64,000 nucleotides of DNA from Aliidiomarina shirensis (GCF_003987345.1 NZ_PIPP01000002.1:62001-126000), one strand, 5' to 3'; counted from the stretch's first letter, positions 37,671-47,168 are shown. A program made the numbers and translations. Notes: generated by a model not told the origin, from the sequence alone.

Positions 37671-39044
37671 TTAAGCTCCCTTCTTCTCAGCATGAGAAGC
37701 GACAATACCTGCTGCTTGCTCATCAAGAGTGTGCAGAATTGATTTGCTTTTTGAAGCAACAATTGAATGGATAACAATCAAAGGCAACGCGGCAATCAAG
37801 CCCATCGCAGTAGTTACCAAGGCCATTGAGATATCGCCAGCCATGATACGCGGGTCACCAGTACCGAATAGGGTAATTGATTGGAAGGTACCAATCATAC
37901 CAACAACCGTACCTAATAGACCCATCAACGGAGCGATAGCTGCAAGAATCTTGATAATGTTTACGCCCGACTCAACACTTGGCGTTTCACGAAGAATCGC
38001 TTCGTCAAGTTTAAGCTCAAGGTTTTCAACATCAGTTTGTGGATTCTCATGATAAACAGCCAAAATACGACCCAATGGGTTTTTGTTTGAAGGGTTATCT
38101 AGATTCTTCAACTGACGACGAATAGAACCACCAACTGCTGTTAGCGTTACTAATTTATAGATTGCAATAATGAAACCTAAGATTAGTACTACGGTGATTG
38201 CATAACCAACGGTTTGACCTTGGTGATAGCGTTCCATCAATGTAGCTTTTTGCGTAAGCAAGCTCAAAATTTGGCCACGTGAAGGATCGATAAATACGCC
38301 AGCGTGCCCTGAAGAAGTATCTTCAAAGTTTTCTGCTGCACGTAAAATGTGCCCAGAAGGTTGACGCGCAATCGGTTGAATCTGCTTAGTTGTATCGTTA
38401 TACAGTAAGTATTCACCTTCAGAAATCAGGTTGAACGCACCGATACGAATAACATCACGCACTTCAGAACCACCGTCAAGTAGCGTTACTTCGCCTTGAT
38501 AGCGTGCAACTTTACCTGATTCAGTCATTTCAGTAAGCAATGCCAGCCATAGCTCTTCAAGTTCTGCAATATTTGGCAACTCACGTGCTTCAGCCAAGCT
38601 AGCTAGAACGAGTTCACGATCTGGATATTGAGCGCTTACTACTGAAGTAGAGATACGACCAATCGTTTCTGACGCAGCACCACGAATTACACCGAAAATC
38701 TCACCCAAAGTACCAACCATGTTATCTAGTTCGGTTTCTTTGTTTCCGATATCGATTTCGTTTTGTGCATATTCTTCTTGTAGACGAGTGCTACGTGCTT
38801 CTTCATCACGTAACTCTTGCTGTGCTTGACGTAACAACGCTTGCTTGTCAGCACGATCGTCCATAAAGCGACGCTCACGTGCTTGGTCAATGCGCTGTGC
38901 TGCTGCACGTTGCTGTTGAACCTGCTGCAGTAGTTCGTCAAGTGTTTTAGCTTCAGCGTCCTGCGCATTCACAGAGAACGCTGCTGATGCCGCTAGCGAG
39001 ATACCTGCCACGGCTACCATTAAGTTTTTCACTACATGTTTCAT
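37671..39044 (-). CDS. TtpC-like MotA/TolQ/ExbB-domain protein with coiled-coil N-terminus
   Basis: A 457-residue protein: signal peptide (to about residue 28, SVNAQDA), a charged periplasmic coiled coil (QQQRAAAQRIDQARERRF and beyond), then a membrane segment GYAITVVLILGFIIAIYKLV and a C-terminal ExbB-like region with ALMGLLGTVVGMIGTFQSIT and TGDPRIMAGDISMALVTTAM. In Vibrio, TtpC is a fourth required component of the TonB2 complex. The start overlaps the DUF3450 stop by 4 bp. Confidence 0.9.
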   Translation of the reverse strand: MKHVVKNLMVAVAGISLAASAAFSVNAQDAEAKTLDELLQQVQQQRAAAQRIDQARERRFMDDRADKQALLRQAQQELRDEEARSTRLQEEYAQNEIDIGNKETELDNMVGTLGEIFGVIRGAASETIGRISTSVVSAQYPDRELVLASLAEARELPNIAELEELWLALLTEMTESGKVARYQGEVTLLDGGSEVRDVIRIGAFNLISEGEYLLYNDTTKQIQPIARQPSGHILRAAENFEDTSSGHAGVFIDPSRGQILSLLTQKATLMERYHQGQTVGYAITVVLILGFIIAIYKLVTLTAVGGSIRRQLKNLDNPSNKNPLGRILAVYHENPQTDVENLELKLDEAILRETPSVESGVNIIKILAAIAPLMGLLGTVVGMIGTFQSITLFGTGDPRIMAGDISMALVTTAMGLIAALPLIVIHSIVASKSKSILHTLDEQAAGIVASHAEKKGA

Positions 39045-39829
39045 TCTGCATTCTCCGCGGCAAATACTGGCAGACGCACAACATCAAATGCTGTCTGACG
39101 GCGAGACATACGAATGGCTTGCGTCAACGGATTCAAGAATGAATCATCAACACGCGACCACTCACGATTGTCGTTATCCCACACCCATGCATTACGCATA
39201 TCCAAAGATTGTGCTAAGAATGCGATACGGCCTACGTGTAAGTAATCAACTGCAATGTCTTGGCCTTCAAAGTTCAAAGTACCTTCATATGCAATCAAGC
39301 CTACGCCGTAATCCATTTCGATTTGGTATGCTTCGATGATCTGGCGGAATTTTTCAGAATCAGTAACTTCTGAACGCACCATTACTTCGCGAAGGCGCTC
39401 AACTCGACGTTCCCGCTGCTCGCGGTGAATTGGAATATCCAGCTGAACGAACTCATCAAGTGAATCGATCATCTTATACATAAGAGGAACAACGCCCTGA
39501 CGCGTTTCTTCGATGCCGTCGATTTGACGCTGCAAAGAATCAAGCGTTGCGTTCTGGTCATCAACTAGACGCTGAACGTGGTCGTTGTAAAGTCGTAGTG
39601 CTTCGAATTCAGCAACTACCGCACGGTAGTCTGCTAAAAGGTCACTGCTCTGCTCGAACAATGAATCGATGCGCTCTTGAGAGGCGGCATTCGCACGATT
39701 TGTTTGCGTTTGCTCAGCCTGTAGCTGCGACAGAGAGGTATCGTTAGCGGCTGCTAATCCTACTCCCGTCAGCGCCATCACACCTGCCATAGCGGCAGCG
39801 ATTTTGCTTCGTTTGATTACTGTGGTCAT
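39041..39829 (-). CDS. DUF3450 periplasmic coiled-coil protein
   Basis: A 262-residue exported protein with a signal peptide (cleavage near AAANDTS) followed by a long coiled coil (about residues 30-110, with QRQIDGIEETRQG) and a small globular end including MDYGVGLIAYEGTLNFEGQD and YLHVGRIAFLAQSLD. It is the first gene of the TonB operon, the regular place of DUF3450 proteins in marine gammaproteobacteria; function unknown. The ATG at 39829 has GGGA upstream; a TTG nine bases before is less likely. Confidence 0.9.
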   Translation of the reverse strand: MTTVIKRSKIAAAMAGVMALTGVGLAAANDTSLSQLQAEQTQTNRANAASQERIDSLFEQSSDLLADYRAVVAEFEALRLYNDHVQRLVDDQNATLDSLQRQIDGIEETRQGVVPLMYKMIDSLDEFVQLDIPIHREQRERRVERLREVMVRSEVTDSEKFRQIIEAYQIEMDYGVGLIAYEGTLNFEGQDIAVDYLHVGRIAFLAQSLDMRNAWVWDNDNREWSRVDDSFLNPLTQAIRMSRRQTAFDVVRLPVFAAENAE

Positions 39830-40254
39830 AGTTCCCAACCAATTTGACTTAACTTTATCCTTCGCTTACTAGGCTTGAACAGAAGTTCGATCGTCACCTG
39901 ATAATACTAAGGAACCAGTTGTGTGAGTGATGAAAAAAAATCCTACACCGAAATACACTATTTCGCAGAAATAGCATTACTTGAATACTCCCACGAACGC
40001 GGCGAGCCTGTCAACCGGCTGTTTGCAGGTTTCTTAACTGGTAGAACCCATTTACGGTTAAGTTTCAGATTAATATGCGGATATCGGAAAATATCAGCAC
40101 GTTCTACCGATTAAACTTTTCTAGCTTATCAGCTAGAATTTGCAAGTTTATGACAACTTTTCGTTACGCCTTAGATAGATATGCGCACGGCAAAATCCTT
40201 GCCGATATAAGTAAATGCTTGCCTTTAAACCGTATCGGAATGCCCCTGATATGA
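39830..40254. other. intergenic region upstream of the TonB operon
   Basis: About 420 bp without a convincing gene. It must hold the TonB operon promoter (minus strand), but no clear -35/-10 pair or Fur-type site was found. Two hairpins are visible: TTCTAGCT/AGCTAGAA with a 4-base loop (40119-40138), and CGGCAA/TTGCCG (40188-40204), neither with a long T run. Confidence 0.5.
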
Positions 40255-41259
40255 TCAGTTTTCTACCTGTTTTTCCAAGCTAATACCCCAAGCGAAAAGT
40301 TCCTTTTCTATTTTGAACTCCTTGTGTGCGATAGATGCGAACGCGCTGGCATTGCGTTTAAAGCTCGATAAATCGTCTTCAGAAAAAGCTGCTTTTACTT
40401 GCTCGCGGATACGTAACAAGTGTGCTTGCAACATATCGTAGGTTACCGCCAAATGCTTCTGGGCTTCCTTAGCTGTAGCGTGCGATTGGCCGTTGTTCAA
40501 TATATTAATCACGCGATTAAAGATATCGGTAAGCCACGGATGGTCGGTTGGCAAAGAAAAGCGTGCGTTGATCACATGCAATGTCCACTCCAAGGATTTT
40601 CCTAAAGCATTGCACTCTTGGCTTTCTTTCCAGGTTTTAAAATCGCTATTCTGCAAACGTTCAGTTGCTAAACGCAGCATTAAATCAGCTTGAATAAATA
40701 CCGGCGAGTTATTGAGGATATAATCAAAAATATCACATCCACGCGCCGAATCTTTGGTTAACCCTGATTTGCCATGGTGGGCCATCATTACGAGTTTACC
40801 ACCCGGCTTCAAAACCCGATAAGCTTCTGCCAATGCTGAATTTTGCTCGGCATATTCGAACGCAAACTGGCTCACCAAGCAATCAACTGATGCATCGGCA
40901 AACGGTAATTTACCCATATCGGTATTGCCATGGAAGGTAATACCCTGCAATTGCTTTAATACCGCTGCATCACGTGCAAACGTTTTCAATGGGTCGATAT
41001 CGGCATAATCAACACCGTGAACTTGCCAGTTTTTATCGAGAGTTCGGCCATGCGCCGCCACCAGGGCAGCCAAAGCGCCGTTGCCAGTTCCTAAATCAAC
41101 AACTACCGCGTTGTTATTTAGCGTTTTTAAATGTTCTTGCCAAAAAGCGCTAATCTCACCTTCGTATCCCTTTGCTGCTTCTCCTTCAGCAAAACTATTC
41201 AACGACTGCGATGATTGCCAATACTCGCTCCAATGTTTAATTTCCTGCTTATTTTGCAT
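40255..41259 (-). CDS. class I SAM-dependent methyltransferase
   Basis: A 334-residue protein. Motif I VVDLGTGNGALAALVAAHG, the acidic residue in VHGVDYADIDPL, and the later FADASVDCLVSQFAFEYAEQ and YRVLKPGGKLVMMAHHG are those of a class I methyltransferase. The C-terminal ~130 residues are helical and not recognisable. The start at 41259 has GAAGG five bases upstream; a GTG two codons before is in frame. The substrate is unknown. It is between the receptor gene and the TonB operon, on the same strand but with its own gap on each side. Confidence 0.85.
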   Translation of the reverse strand: MQNKQEIKHWSEYWQSSQSLNSFAEGEAAKGYEGEISAFWQEHLKTLNNNAVVVDLGTGNGALAALVAAHGRTLDKNWQVHGVDYADIDPLKTFARDAAVLKQLQGITFHGNTDMGKLPFADASVDCLVSQFAFEYAEQNSALAEAYRVLKPGGKLVMMAHHGKSGLTKDSARGCDIFDYILNNSPVFIQADLMLRLATERLQNSDFKTWKESQECNALGKSLEWTLHVINARFSLPTDHPWLTDIFNRVINILNNGQSHATAKEAQKHLAVTYDMLQAHLLRIREQVKAAFSEDDLSSFKRNASAFASIAHKEFKIEKELFAWGISLEKQVEN

Positions 41260-41328
41260 ATACACCTTCTCATTTTACGAACCAAAAGCAGTATAACGCG
41301 CTGGTGTTCTTCGTACTGAAATTCACTG

Positions 41329-41358
41329 AAAAAAAACCGGCCACGAAGGGCCGGTTTT
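41329..41358 (-). terminator. terminator of the TonB-dependent receptor gene
   Basis: Minus-strand hairpin AACCGGCC / GGCCGGTT (41335-41356, 6-nt loop) followed by T's (A8 on the plus strand from 41329), 27 bp after the receptor stop codon. Confidence 0.88.
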
Positions 41359-41384
41359 AAATGCTCTCACACTAAACTTCGATA

Positions 41385-44138
41385 TTAGAAGCTTTGCGTG
41401 TAACGGAAGTAAGTAATACGACCGTATGCATGGTACAAGTTAAAGTTATAATCACGAGTACCACGAGCGGCGGTTGAAGTGCCTAACTGAGGAACTTTCT
41501 CAAACAAGTTTTGAGCGCCCAAAGTAAACACGCCATTCCAAGGAGTATTGTAGTTCACTTGTAGATCGTGAGTAGTCCAAGTACCGATGTTACCAGTACG
41601 TTCAACACCATCACCAGCTGAAGCTACGCTGTTGTACTGTTTACCAACAACATTCATATTCCAAGATACAGAGTAATCACCTAGCGACCAGGTATTGCTT
41701 AACGCTGTACGGTGCTGTGGACGACCCGGATCTTTCACTAAGTTACGGCCGCCATCAATGCTGATGTCAGTTGTGTAACTTACTTGTAAGTTCTGAGTTA
41801 ACGCACCCCATTGACCGAAATCAAAGTTAGTACGAGCGTTGAAGTCCATACCTGAGATGTCGTACGTACCATCGTTAGCAAAACCAGCGTAAACCATACG
41901 AATTGGGTTTACTGGCTCACCAGCATCAACGAACGCGCTGTAGTCAGTGCTCGTATCACGTTCAATAAATACGCCCGGCGGGATTGGGTCGCCTGCTGCT
42001 TCACGAGCAAGCAAGGTATCAATACCGAAGAACGAGATCTGGTTAGTAATTGCAATATCCCAGTAATCAAACGTTACGCTTAACCAATCAGTTGGCTGAT
42101 ACGCAACACCTACACCAAACTGATCTGATTTCTCAGATTCAAGTTCAGAGTTAGCTTGCGTGATTTGACGTACTTGCACATCACAATCAATGTCACCTGT
42201 TAGCATGTAACAAGTAGCCTGATCTTGCATTGCAGGGTTACCCGATGAAGGCTGCATCGTGATTTGGTCTAGAGTCGGAGCACGGAAGCCCTGTCCCCAT
42301 GAACCACGAACCACTAACTCTTGCATTGGCTGCCAGCGGAAGCTCACTTGTGGTGAGAAATCGCTACCGTAATCAGAATAATCATCGAAACGACCAGCAA
42401 CAGACACTTCTAAATCAAGTGTAATTGGAAGCATAGTTTCGAAGTAGAATGCCGTTACATCGCGGCCACCACCTGCAGAGTTACCAGAAGAACCACCTAC
42501 TTGGCCCGCTTCAGAAAGCGAATCATATTGGTCAGCATAATCTTCTTCGCGGTACTCAGCACCAACAACCGCTTGGATTGTACCGGCACCGAAATCCATA
42601 ACATCAAATACTGCTGAACCGAACCACTCACGTGTTTCAAATTTACCAACACGTGCGGTAGTAACGTTCATACCGTTAAGCAATGTTTGGTAGTTCTGCA
42701 TTTGTGCGTCGTTACCTTCATAACGAGAACCCAGCGGATCGCCGATGTCGTAGAACACGAAATCAGGATTTAATGCTAAGCCTGCATCGATTTCATCTTG
42801 CGTGATGTTGATAGCATTGGCTGCAGCAGAACGAAGCAAGTAGTTATAGCCTGTTTCGTATGCTTTTGAGGTACTGCGGCGTAAACCGAAATCTAAATCA
42901 ACTTCGCCAACGCGGCCTTCAAAAGCAACCATTACATCAGTAGCGTGTGTATCAACATAAGTATCACGATCTCCTAACGCAGCAAAACGGTGGCGATAGG
43001 CTAAATCACGATTCCCAGTGTAATTTTCACCATCACCATCAACCGCGCTTTGCTGGAAGTTTGGTGATAATGGATTAGTTGGGTTATTGATACTGTCGGC
43101 ATTCATTACGCTGAACGGGTCGTTCAACGATGGTGCATAACGGCCAAAGTATTTTGATTTTGAATAAGACGAACTTACCATCACAGCCCAATCTTCATTG
43201 AACTCGTGATCAACTTTTACGAATAAGCCTCGGTTGCCCGTTTGCGCTTCGTTCGCATTCGTTGCGTTAAAGTTAAAGCCACACGCGCCGTTACTGAAAA
43301 TAAAGTTCTCAGTCGCTTCACATGCTGCTGCACTTGGTGGAATTGAATTATGGCCGCCGGCAGGAGCATCGTTTACGGCATCGTAGTTCAGCCAGTTGTT
43401 ACCGTATGCTGATCCACCTGGCTCAACCCAAGAATAATCGCGGTGGAAAATGATGTCGCGCGCATTCCACGATACACCACCAAGAACGCGAGTTGTGTCG
43501 CTGCTAGCACCAAATACTGCAGAACCTTCTTCGCGGTCACCGCCATTTGCAGGCAAGCTAATTTCTGATTGACCATAACGGAATTGTGCGCCATTGAAAT
43601 CTGTACGGGTGATGATGTTGATTACACCACCTACCGCATCAGAACCATATATCGCTGAAGCACCAGTAGATAGAATTTCAATCCGTTCAACAGCCGCTAG
43701 CGGAACGATGTTCAAATCCTGCGAGCTACCTGTTGAAGGAGATTTTGGTAAACGGCGACCGTCAACCAATACTAGAGTACGATCTGAACCTAAACCACGT
43801 AAGCTTACGGTTGCAGTTGCACCAGCAGCATTACCTGATTGCGGACGGAACGAACCAGCAGTGTTGAATGTTGTGTTTCGGATAACATCAGATACTGAAA
43901 TTTCACCTGACAGGTCGATCGCATCGCGGTCGATAACTGTTAGTGGAAGCGATTCTTCCATATCAGTACGTGCTAAACGAGAACCGGTTACTTGAATGCG
44001 CTCTACGCGCTCGCCAGTTGCTTCTTCTTCAGCTTCATCAGCATCTTGCGCTGAGGCAATGCCTGTCATCGCAGTAGCTGACGCGCCAAACATTAACGCT
44101 AAGCGAATCGACTTAGCTAACTTTGTATTTGTGTACAT
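41385..44138 (-). CDS. TonB-dependent outer membrane receptor
   Basis: A 917-residue protein. Signal peptide ends at IASAQDA (about residue 30). A TonB-box-like ERIQVTGSRL lies before the plug domain (about residues 60-180), which has VSLRGLGSDRTLVLVDGRRLP and IYGSDAVGGVINIITR. The 22-strand barrel follows and contains WGQGFRAPTLDQIT, ending with the aromatic YFRYTQSF needed for outer membrane assembly. It is of the large Oar-like/peptide-and-carbohydrate type common in Alteromonadales; the ligand is unknown and no siderophore genes are nearby. The TonB operon 1.5 kb downstream is the probable energiser. Confidence 0.93.
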   Translation of the reverse strand: MYTNTKLAKSIRLALMFGASATAMTGIASAQDADEAEEEATGERVERIQVTGSRLARTDMEESLPLTVIDRDAIDLSGEISVSDVIRNTTFNTAGSFRPQSGNAAGATATVSLRGLGSDRTLVLVDGRRLPKSPSTGSSQDLNIVPLAAVERIEILSTGASAIYGSDAVGGVINIITRTDFNGAQFRYGQSEISLPANGGDREEGSAVFGASSDTTRVLGGVSWNARDIIFHRDYSWVEPGGSAYGNNWLNYDAVNDAPAGGHNSIPPSAAACEATENFIFSNGACGFNFNATNANEAQTGNRGLFVKVDHEFNEDWAVMVSSSYSKSKYFGRYAPSLNDPFSVMNADSINNPTNPLSPNFQQSAVDGDGENYTGNRDLAYRHRFAALGDRDTYVDTHATDVMVAFEGRVGEVDLDFGLRRSTSKAYETGYNYLLRSAAANAINITQDEIDAGLALNPDFVFYDIGDPLGSRYEGNDAQMQNYQTLLNGMNVTTARVGKFETREWFGSAVFDVMDFGAGTIQAVVGAEYREEDYADQYDSLSEAGQVGGSSGNSAGGGRDVTAFYFETMLPITLDLEVSVAGRFDDYSDYGSDFSPQVSFRWQPMQELVVRGSWGQGFRAPTLDQITMQPSSGNPAMQDQATCYMLTGDIDCDVQVRQITQANSELESEKSDQFGVGVAYQPTDWLSVTFDYWDIAITNQISFFGIDTLLAREAAGDPIPPGVFIERDTSTDYSAFVDAGEPVNPIRMVYAGFANDGTYDISGMDFNARTNFDFGQWGALTQNLQVSYTTDISIDGGRNLVKDPGRPQHRTALSNTWSLGDYSVSWNMNVVGKQYNSVASAGDGVERTGNIGTWTTHDLQVNYNTPWNGVFTLGAQNLFEKVPQLGTSTAARGTRDYNFNLYHAYGRITYFRYTQSF

Positions 44139-44153
44139 GTAGTTTCTCCCTGG

Positions 44154-44168
44154 ATCACTTCAAGTGAT
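44154..44168. promoter_or_regulatory. 15-bp palindrome just before the receptor start codon
   Basis: ATCACTTcAAGTGAT is a perfect dyad with one central base, 16-30 bp upstream of the receptor ATG and immediately before its GGGAG ribosome site. It could be an operator in the 5' leader. No known regulator is recognised. Confidence 0.4.
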
Positions 44169-44649
44169 TTTTAGGTTTATGGCGCACAATTTTCACTGTG
44201 CTTTAGTCAATCTAAAGTGTGTTCCAAATCAACAAACTGTGGGAAACCGTGTCAGCTAGCTCTACACTCACTGCCCAACTCAAACGTTCAATCTACATGT
44301 TTAACAAAAAGCTATAGACATCACGCTATGTTGCTAGTTTTTCACGCCCAACAACATCACTATATCAAACAACATACGGGTTGCAAGGTTTAAAAAACCA
44401 TTTACACAACAAATATTTCTAAAATGAAACATAATGTATAAAATTTGATCAGCTGGATTATCACCAGAAACAACAGAAATCGTTCAGGTTCAGGGAGTTA
44501 CATATATTTATTGTGATTTAGTGAGCGATGCATGAATATTCACCAAAAATACAAAATGCTAAGTTTTAACGCATTATTTTGGGCTTTAAATTCAAAAATC
44601 CACAAGAAAAGACAAAGTCAAACAGTTCGAATCAATGTGATTTAGCAAT
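44169..44649. other. AT-rich intergenic region upstream of the receptor gene
   Basis: About 480 bp with no gene that I can support. It should contain the receptor promoter and possible control sites. No Fur box, riboswitch or clear -35/-10 pair was recognised. Confidence 0.5.
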
Positions 44650-44687
44650 GAAAAAAGCCCTCAGGTGCTGAGCACCAAAGGGCTTAA
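44650..44687 (-). terminator. terminator downstream of the TDO-PriC genes
   Basis: Minus-strand hairpin AAGCCCT / AGGGCTT (44655-44685) with an inner GGTGCT / AGCACC stem, followed by a run of T's (plus-strand A6). It is about 130 bp beyond the PriC-like stop. Confidence 0.75.
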
Positions 44688-44731
44688 GAGGTGTGTAAAC
44701 TTTTTAATACACGTAAATTTTTTGTGAATAT

Positions 44732-44751
44732 TTGTTGAGTTAAATCAACAA
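44732..44751. repeat. short inverted repeat downstream of the PriC-like gene
   Basis: TTGTTGA (44732-44738) and TCAACAA (44745-44751) pair with a six-base spacer. No T run follows on either strand; it may simply be part of the 3' untranslated RNA. Confidence 0.45.
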
Positions 44752-44814
44752 ACGTTATTTCACTTATACATACCGGCTACTCGTTTCGTAACAACTGCTT
44801 GTGTACCGAAGCAC

Positions 44815-45093
44815 TCACCCTCGATAAAGCGCCTGAACTAAAGCAGTTAACTGCTCCTGTACAATATCATTCATCAAACTAAACACCGGCGAATCAGGCG
44901 GTAACTCTGCTAATCGCCTGGCATTGGCTTCCGCCTCATCAAGATACGCTGAAACTTGGTTACTTCGTGTTTTAAACAGTGCTTGATCAAACCATTCGCG
45001 CCGTAACTCAGGAGGCCTTTGTTCTGCCCGCTCACGTAAGCGCTCAAACACTGCTTCCGTTTTCGCTAATGAATCACTAATCGATGTAAACAA
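44815..45093 (-). CDS. PriC-like protein, N-terminal domain only
   Basis: A 92-residue helical protein. The segment WFDQALFKTRSNQVSAYLDE lines up with the start of E. coli PriC (RFDRHLFQTRATTLQACLDE), and the following NARRL also agrees; this is recalled, not searched. E. coli PriC has about 175 residues, so only the N-terminal domain, the part that contacts SSB and DnaB-loading partners, is present. No second half can be read in any frame downstream. It begins directly after the tryptophan dioxygenase stop. It could be a genuine short PriC or a degraded one. Confidence 0.6.
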   Translation of the reverse strand: MFTSISDSLAKTEAVFERLRERAEQRPPELRREWFDQALFKTRSNQVSAYLDEAEANARRLAELPPDSPVFSLMNDIVQEQLTALVQALYRG

Positions 45094-46179
45094 TTAGCCT
45101 CCTCGGCGCAAACTTGCGCGCACACTTGCCGGCAATGGCGGCAAGCTCGCTTTGGGTAATAGATAGGTAGCTAGATTCATAAAATCTGCGAAAATTCGAT
45201 TTTTCTCGGTAGTTCGCTTCAGATATTCATGCCCAGAAGAACCGCCCGTGCCTATTTTCGAGCCCAACATCCGCTGAACCATCATGGCATGGCGATAACG
45301 CCAAATCGTTAAATTCTTATCAATATCACTGAGTGCGTTGAGCACTTGATAAGGCAAATTAAACACCGGTTCTTCGCTATACAAATGAATAAACAAAGCT
45401 GCTTGCATTGCCCGCTGCGATAAACGCACGCGGCCATCATCTTGCATCGCTTGATATTTCTCGCTATCAAACAACGCCGAGAAGTTCTCTCGGGTACTCG
45501 CAAGTTCTTCCAATTCCGCCGCAATTTCTTCATCGCTCAGCAGCGAATTGGCCCGCACGATATCTTCATCATGTTGCAATTGCTGATCGATGGCGTTTTT
45601 ATAATGTTCCCAAAACGTGAAATCGTCCTGTTGTAAGAAAGGCATTCGCGCCAGCCAAGCATCTACCCGTTCAAACAAATCCGGTTGTGCTTCTAACGAT
45701 CCTAAATAAGCACGATCACTTGCATTGATCCGGTTATAAAAAGAAGCTTGGTCGAAGGCAATACGTTTATCACGTTTTACGCCGAGGCTAATTTCAATCT
45801 CTTTAAATTGAATACTCTGAAAACCAGAAGCCGGCACTAAATAATCACGAAACTCTAAAAAATCCTGCGCTGTCATGGTTTCCATTACGTTAATCTGCTG
45901 ATTCAACAGCTCTTGAATCGTAACCATGCGCTTTAGGCGATGCACTATTGTCATTAAGCGCTCATCTGCCACGTGCTCTTCACGGAAAATACCCAATACC
46001 GAACGCAACTCGTGAATCATTTGCTTAAACCAAAGCTCATAGGCTTGGTGCACAATAATAAACAAGGTTTCATCATGTGCTTCGGGGCCGTATTGCGGGC
46101 TCACCGGTTGTTGCGCCGAAAGCAGCTTATCTAAACCAAGATAATCACCGTAATAAACTGGATCTTTGTTCTTTTTCAT
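45094..46179 (-). CDS. tryptophan 2,3-dioxygenase
   Basis: A 361-residue heme enzyme opening the indole ring of tryptophan to N-formylkynurenine, the first step of the kynurenine pathway. N-terminal YYGDYLGLDKLLSAQQP and FIIVHQAYELWFKQM, and the C-terminal heme-pocket region WRYRHAMMVQRMLGSKIG and GTGGSSGHEYL, are diagnostic. The axial ligand is expected to be the His in YRHAMMVQR. It is somewhat longer than bacterial TDOs of about 280-300 residues. No kynureninase or formamidase gene is nearby. Confidence 0.92.
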   Translation of the reverse strand: MKKNKDPVYYGDYLGLDKLLSAQQPVSPQYGPEAHDETLFIIVHQAYELWFKQMIHELRSVLGIFREEHVADERLMTIVHRLKRMVTIQELLNQQINVMETMTAQDFLEFRDYLVPASGFQSIQFKEIEISLGVKRDKRIAFDQASFYNRINASDRAYLGSLEAQPDLFERVDAWLARMPFLQQDDFTFWEHYKNAIDQQLQHDEDIVRANSLLSDEEIAAELEELASTRENFSALFDSEKYQAMQDDGRVRLSQRAMQAALFIHLYSEEPVFNLPYQVLNALSDIDKNLTIWRYRHAMMVQRMLGSKIGTGGSSGHEYLKRTTEKNRIFADFMNLATYLLPKASLPPLPASVRASLRRGG

Positions 46180-46220
46180 ATTGTTATTTAGCTCGCTAGC
46201 ATTGCACTTAAATAAATGGT

Positions 46221-47168
46221 CTAAACGCGAAGAAGTTCTAATTGTTGAATCTGCCTAACCAACTCACAGTTAGCGCGGGTAGCTACATGTAAGCGCTCGC
46301 CTTCACGGCATATAAAGCCGTTTAGGAACGCTATTTCCGTTCGCCTACCTGCGGTTAAATCTTGCAACATACTACACCTGTTCGTTGCGGTTGCCGCCGC
46401 AACTTGATGCACTTGCTTTACTAACGCATCGGCATCTAATGCCGGGTTAACATTAGCAATTTCTTCGCAAATCGCTCTAATTTTAGGTTGATACTCGTCG
46501 TTTCGCAGCTCTCCATTATCGGCCCCCGCTAATGTGGCTAAAGGGTTAATGGCGCAATTAATTGCCAATTTCTGCCACCGTCGATGCAGAATATCGTGCT
46601 CCCAATGCAATGGTGGTAACGCCTTTGCTAGTTCCACAAACCATGGTGGCGGCTCAACCGAGCCGCTCTTCCCATCTGCGCTATCCGCACCGATGTGGCG
46701 CTTCCCCAACCACGATTCACCAAGCCCTGCATGCATGCTATGGGTACGGCTTTTTCGCCATGCGCCATGGGTGGTAACTAGATCATAAATTTGCCAATCA
46801 GCCTCGGCCGCCTGCACCGACGTGCCCGCACCCATACCATTATGGCTAAGAATTAGAGTGGCTTGCGTTAAGCCTTGCGCCGCGAGTTCAGTTAACAACG
46901 GTTGCACTTGCCACGCTTTCACCATAACCAGCCAAATTGCGTCATCCGGAGCGTCCGATACAGAACCTATGGCTGAAAATTGCCGCGTTTGCGCACAAAC
47001 TTTATCGCCCTCAGCTGCTTCATGCAAATGCTGAGTTATTGCGAGCGCCACGCCTTTGCGATCTTCTTCATGGCGCGAATACAGCACAACATTGGCACCG
47101 GCTGCTTGCAACCCATGAGCCCACAATGTACTTAATGCCCCTGTGCCCACAATCACCCAGTTCGCCAC
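46221..47168 (-). CDS. 2-dehydropantoate 2-reductase family protein (PanE/ApbA)
   Basis: A 315-residue NADPH-dependent reductase. The dinucleotide motif is IVGTGALSTLWAHGLQAAG, followed by LILSHNGMGAG and the catalytic Lys region RWQKLAINCAINPLATLAG; the C-terminal SMLQDLTAGRRTEIAFLNGF matches PanE. PanE reduces ketopantoate in pantothenate synthesis. No other pan gene is near, so a related ketoacid reductase cannot be excluded. It lies 3 bp after the ampG-like gene. Confidence 0.85.
   Translation of the reverse strand: MANWVIVGTGALSTLWAHGLQAAGANVVLYSRHEEDRKGVALAITQHLHEAAEGDKVCAQTRQFSAIGSVSDAPDDAIWLVMVKAWQVQPLLTELAAQGLTQATLILSHNGMGAGTSVQAAEADWQIYDLVTTHGAWRKSRTHSMHAGLGESWLGKRHIGADSADGKSGSVEPPPWFVELAKALPPLHWEHDILHRRWQKLAINCAINPLATLAGADNGELRNDEYQPKIRAICEEIANVNPALDADALVKQVHQVAAATATNRCSMLQDLTAGRRTEIAFLNGFICREGERLHVATRANCELVRQIQQLELLRV

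Noticed and set aside
39923-40114. 63-codon plus-strand frame in the gap upstream of the TonB operon
   Set aside because: It begins with GTG, lacks a convincing ribosome site, and its sequence resembles no protein family; it probably covers promoter DNA of the TonB operon.
40119-40138. Hairpin TTCTAGCT/AGCTAGAA as terminator
   Set aside because: AT-rich stem, only a short T run, and no plus-strand gene upstream to terminate.
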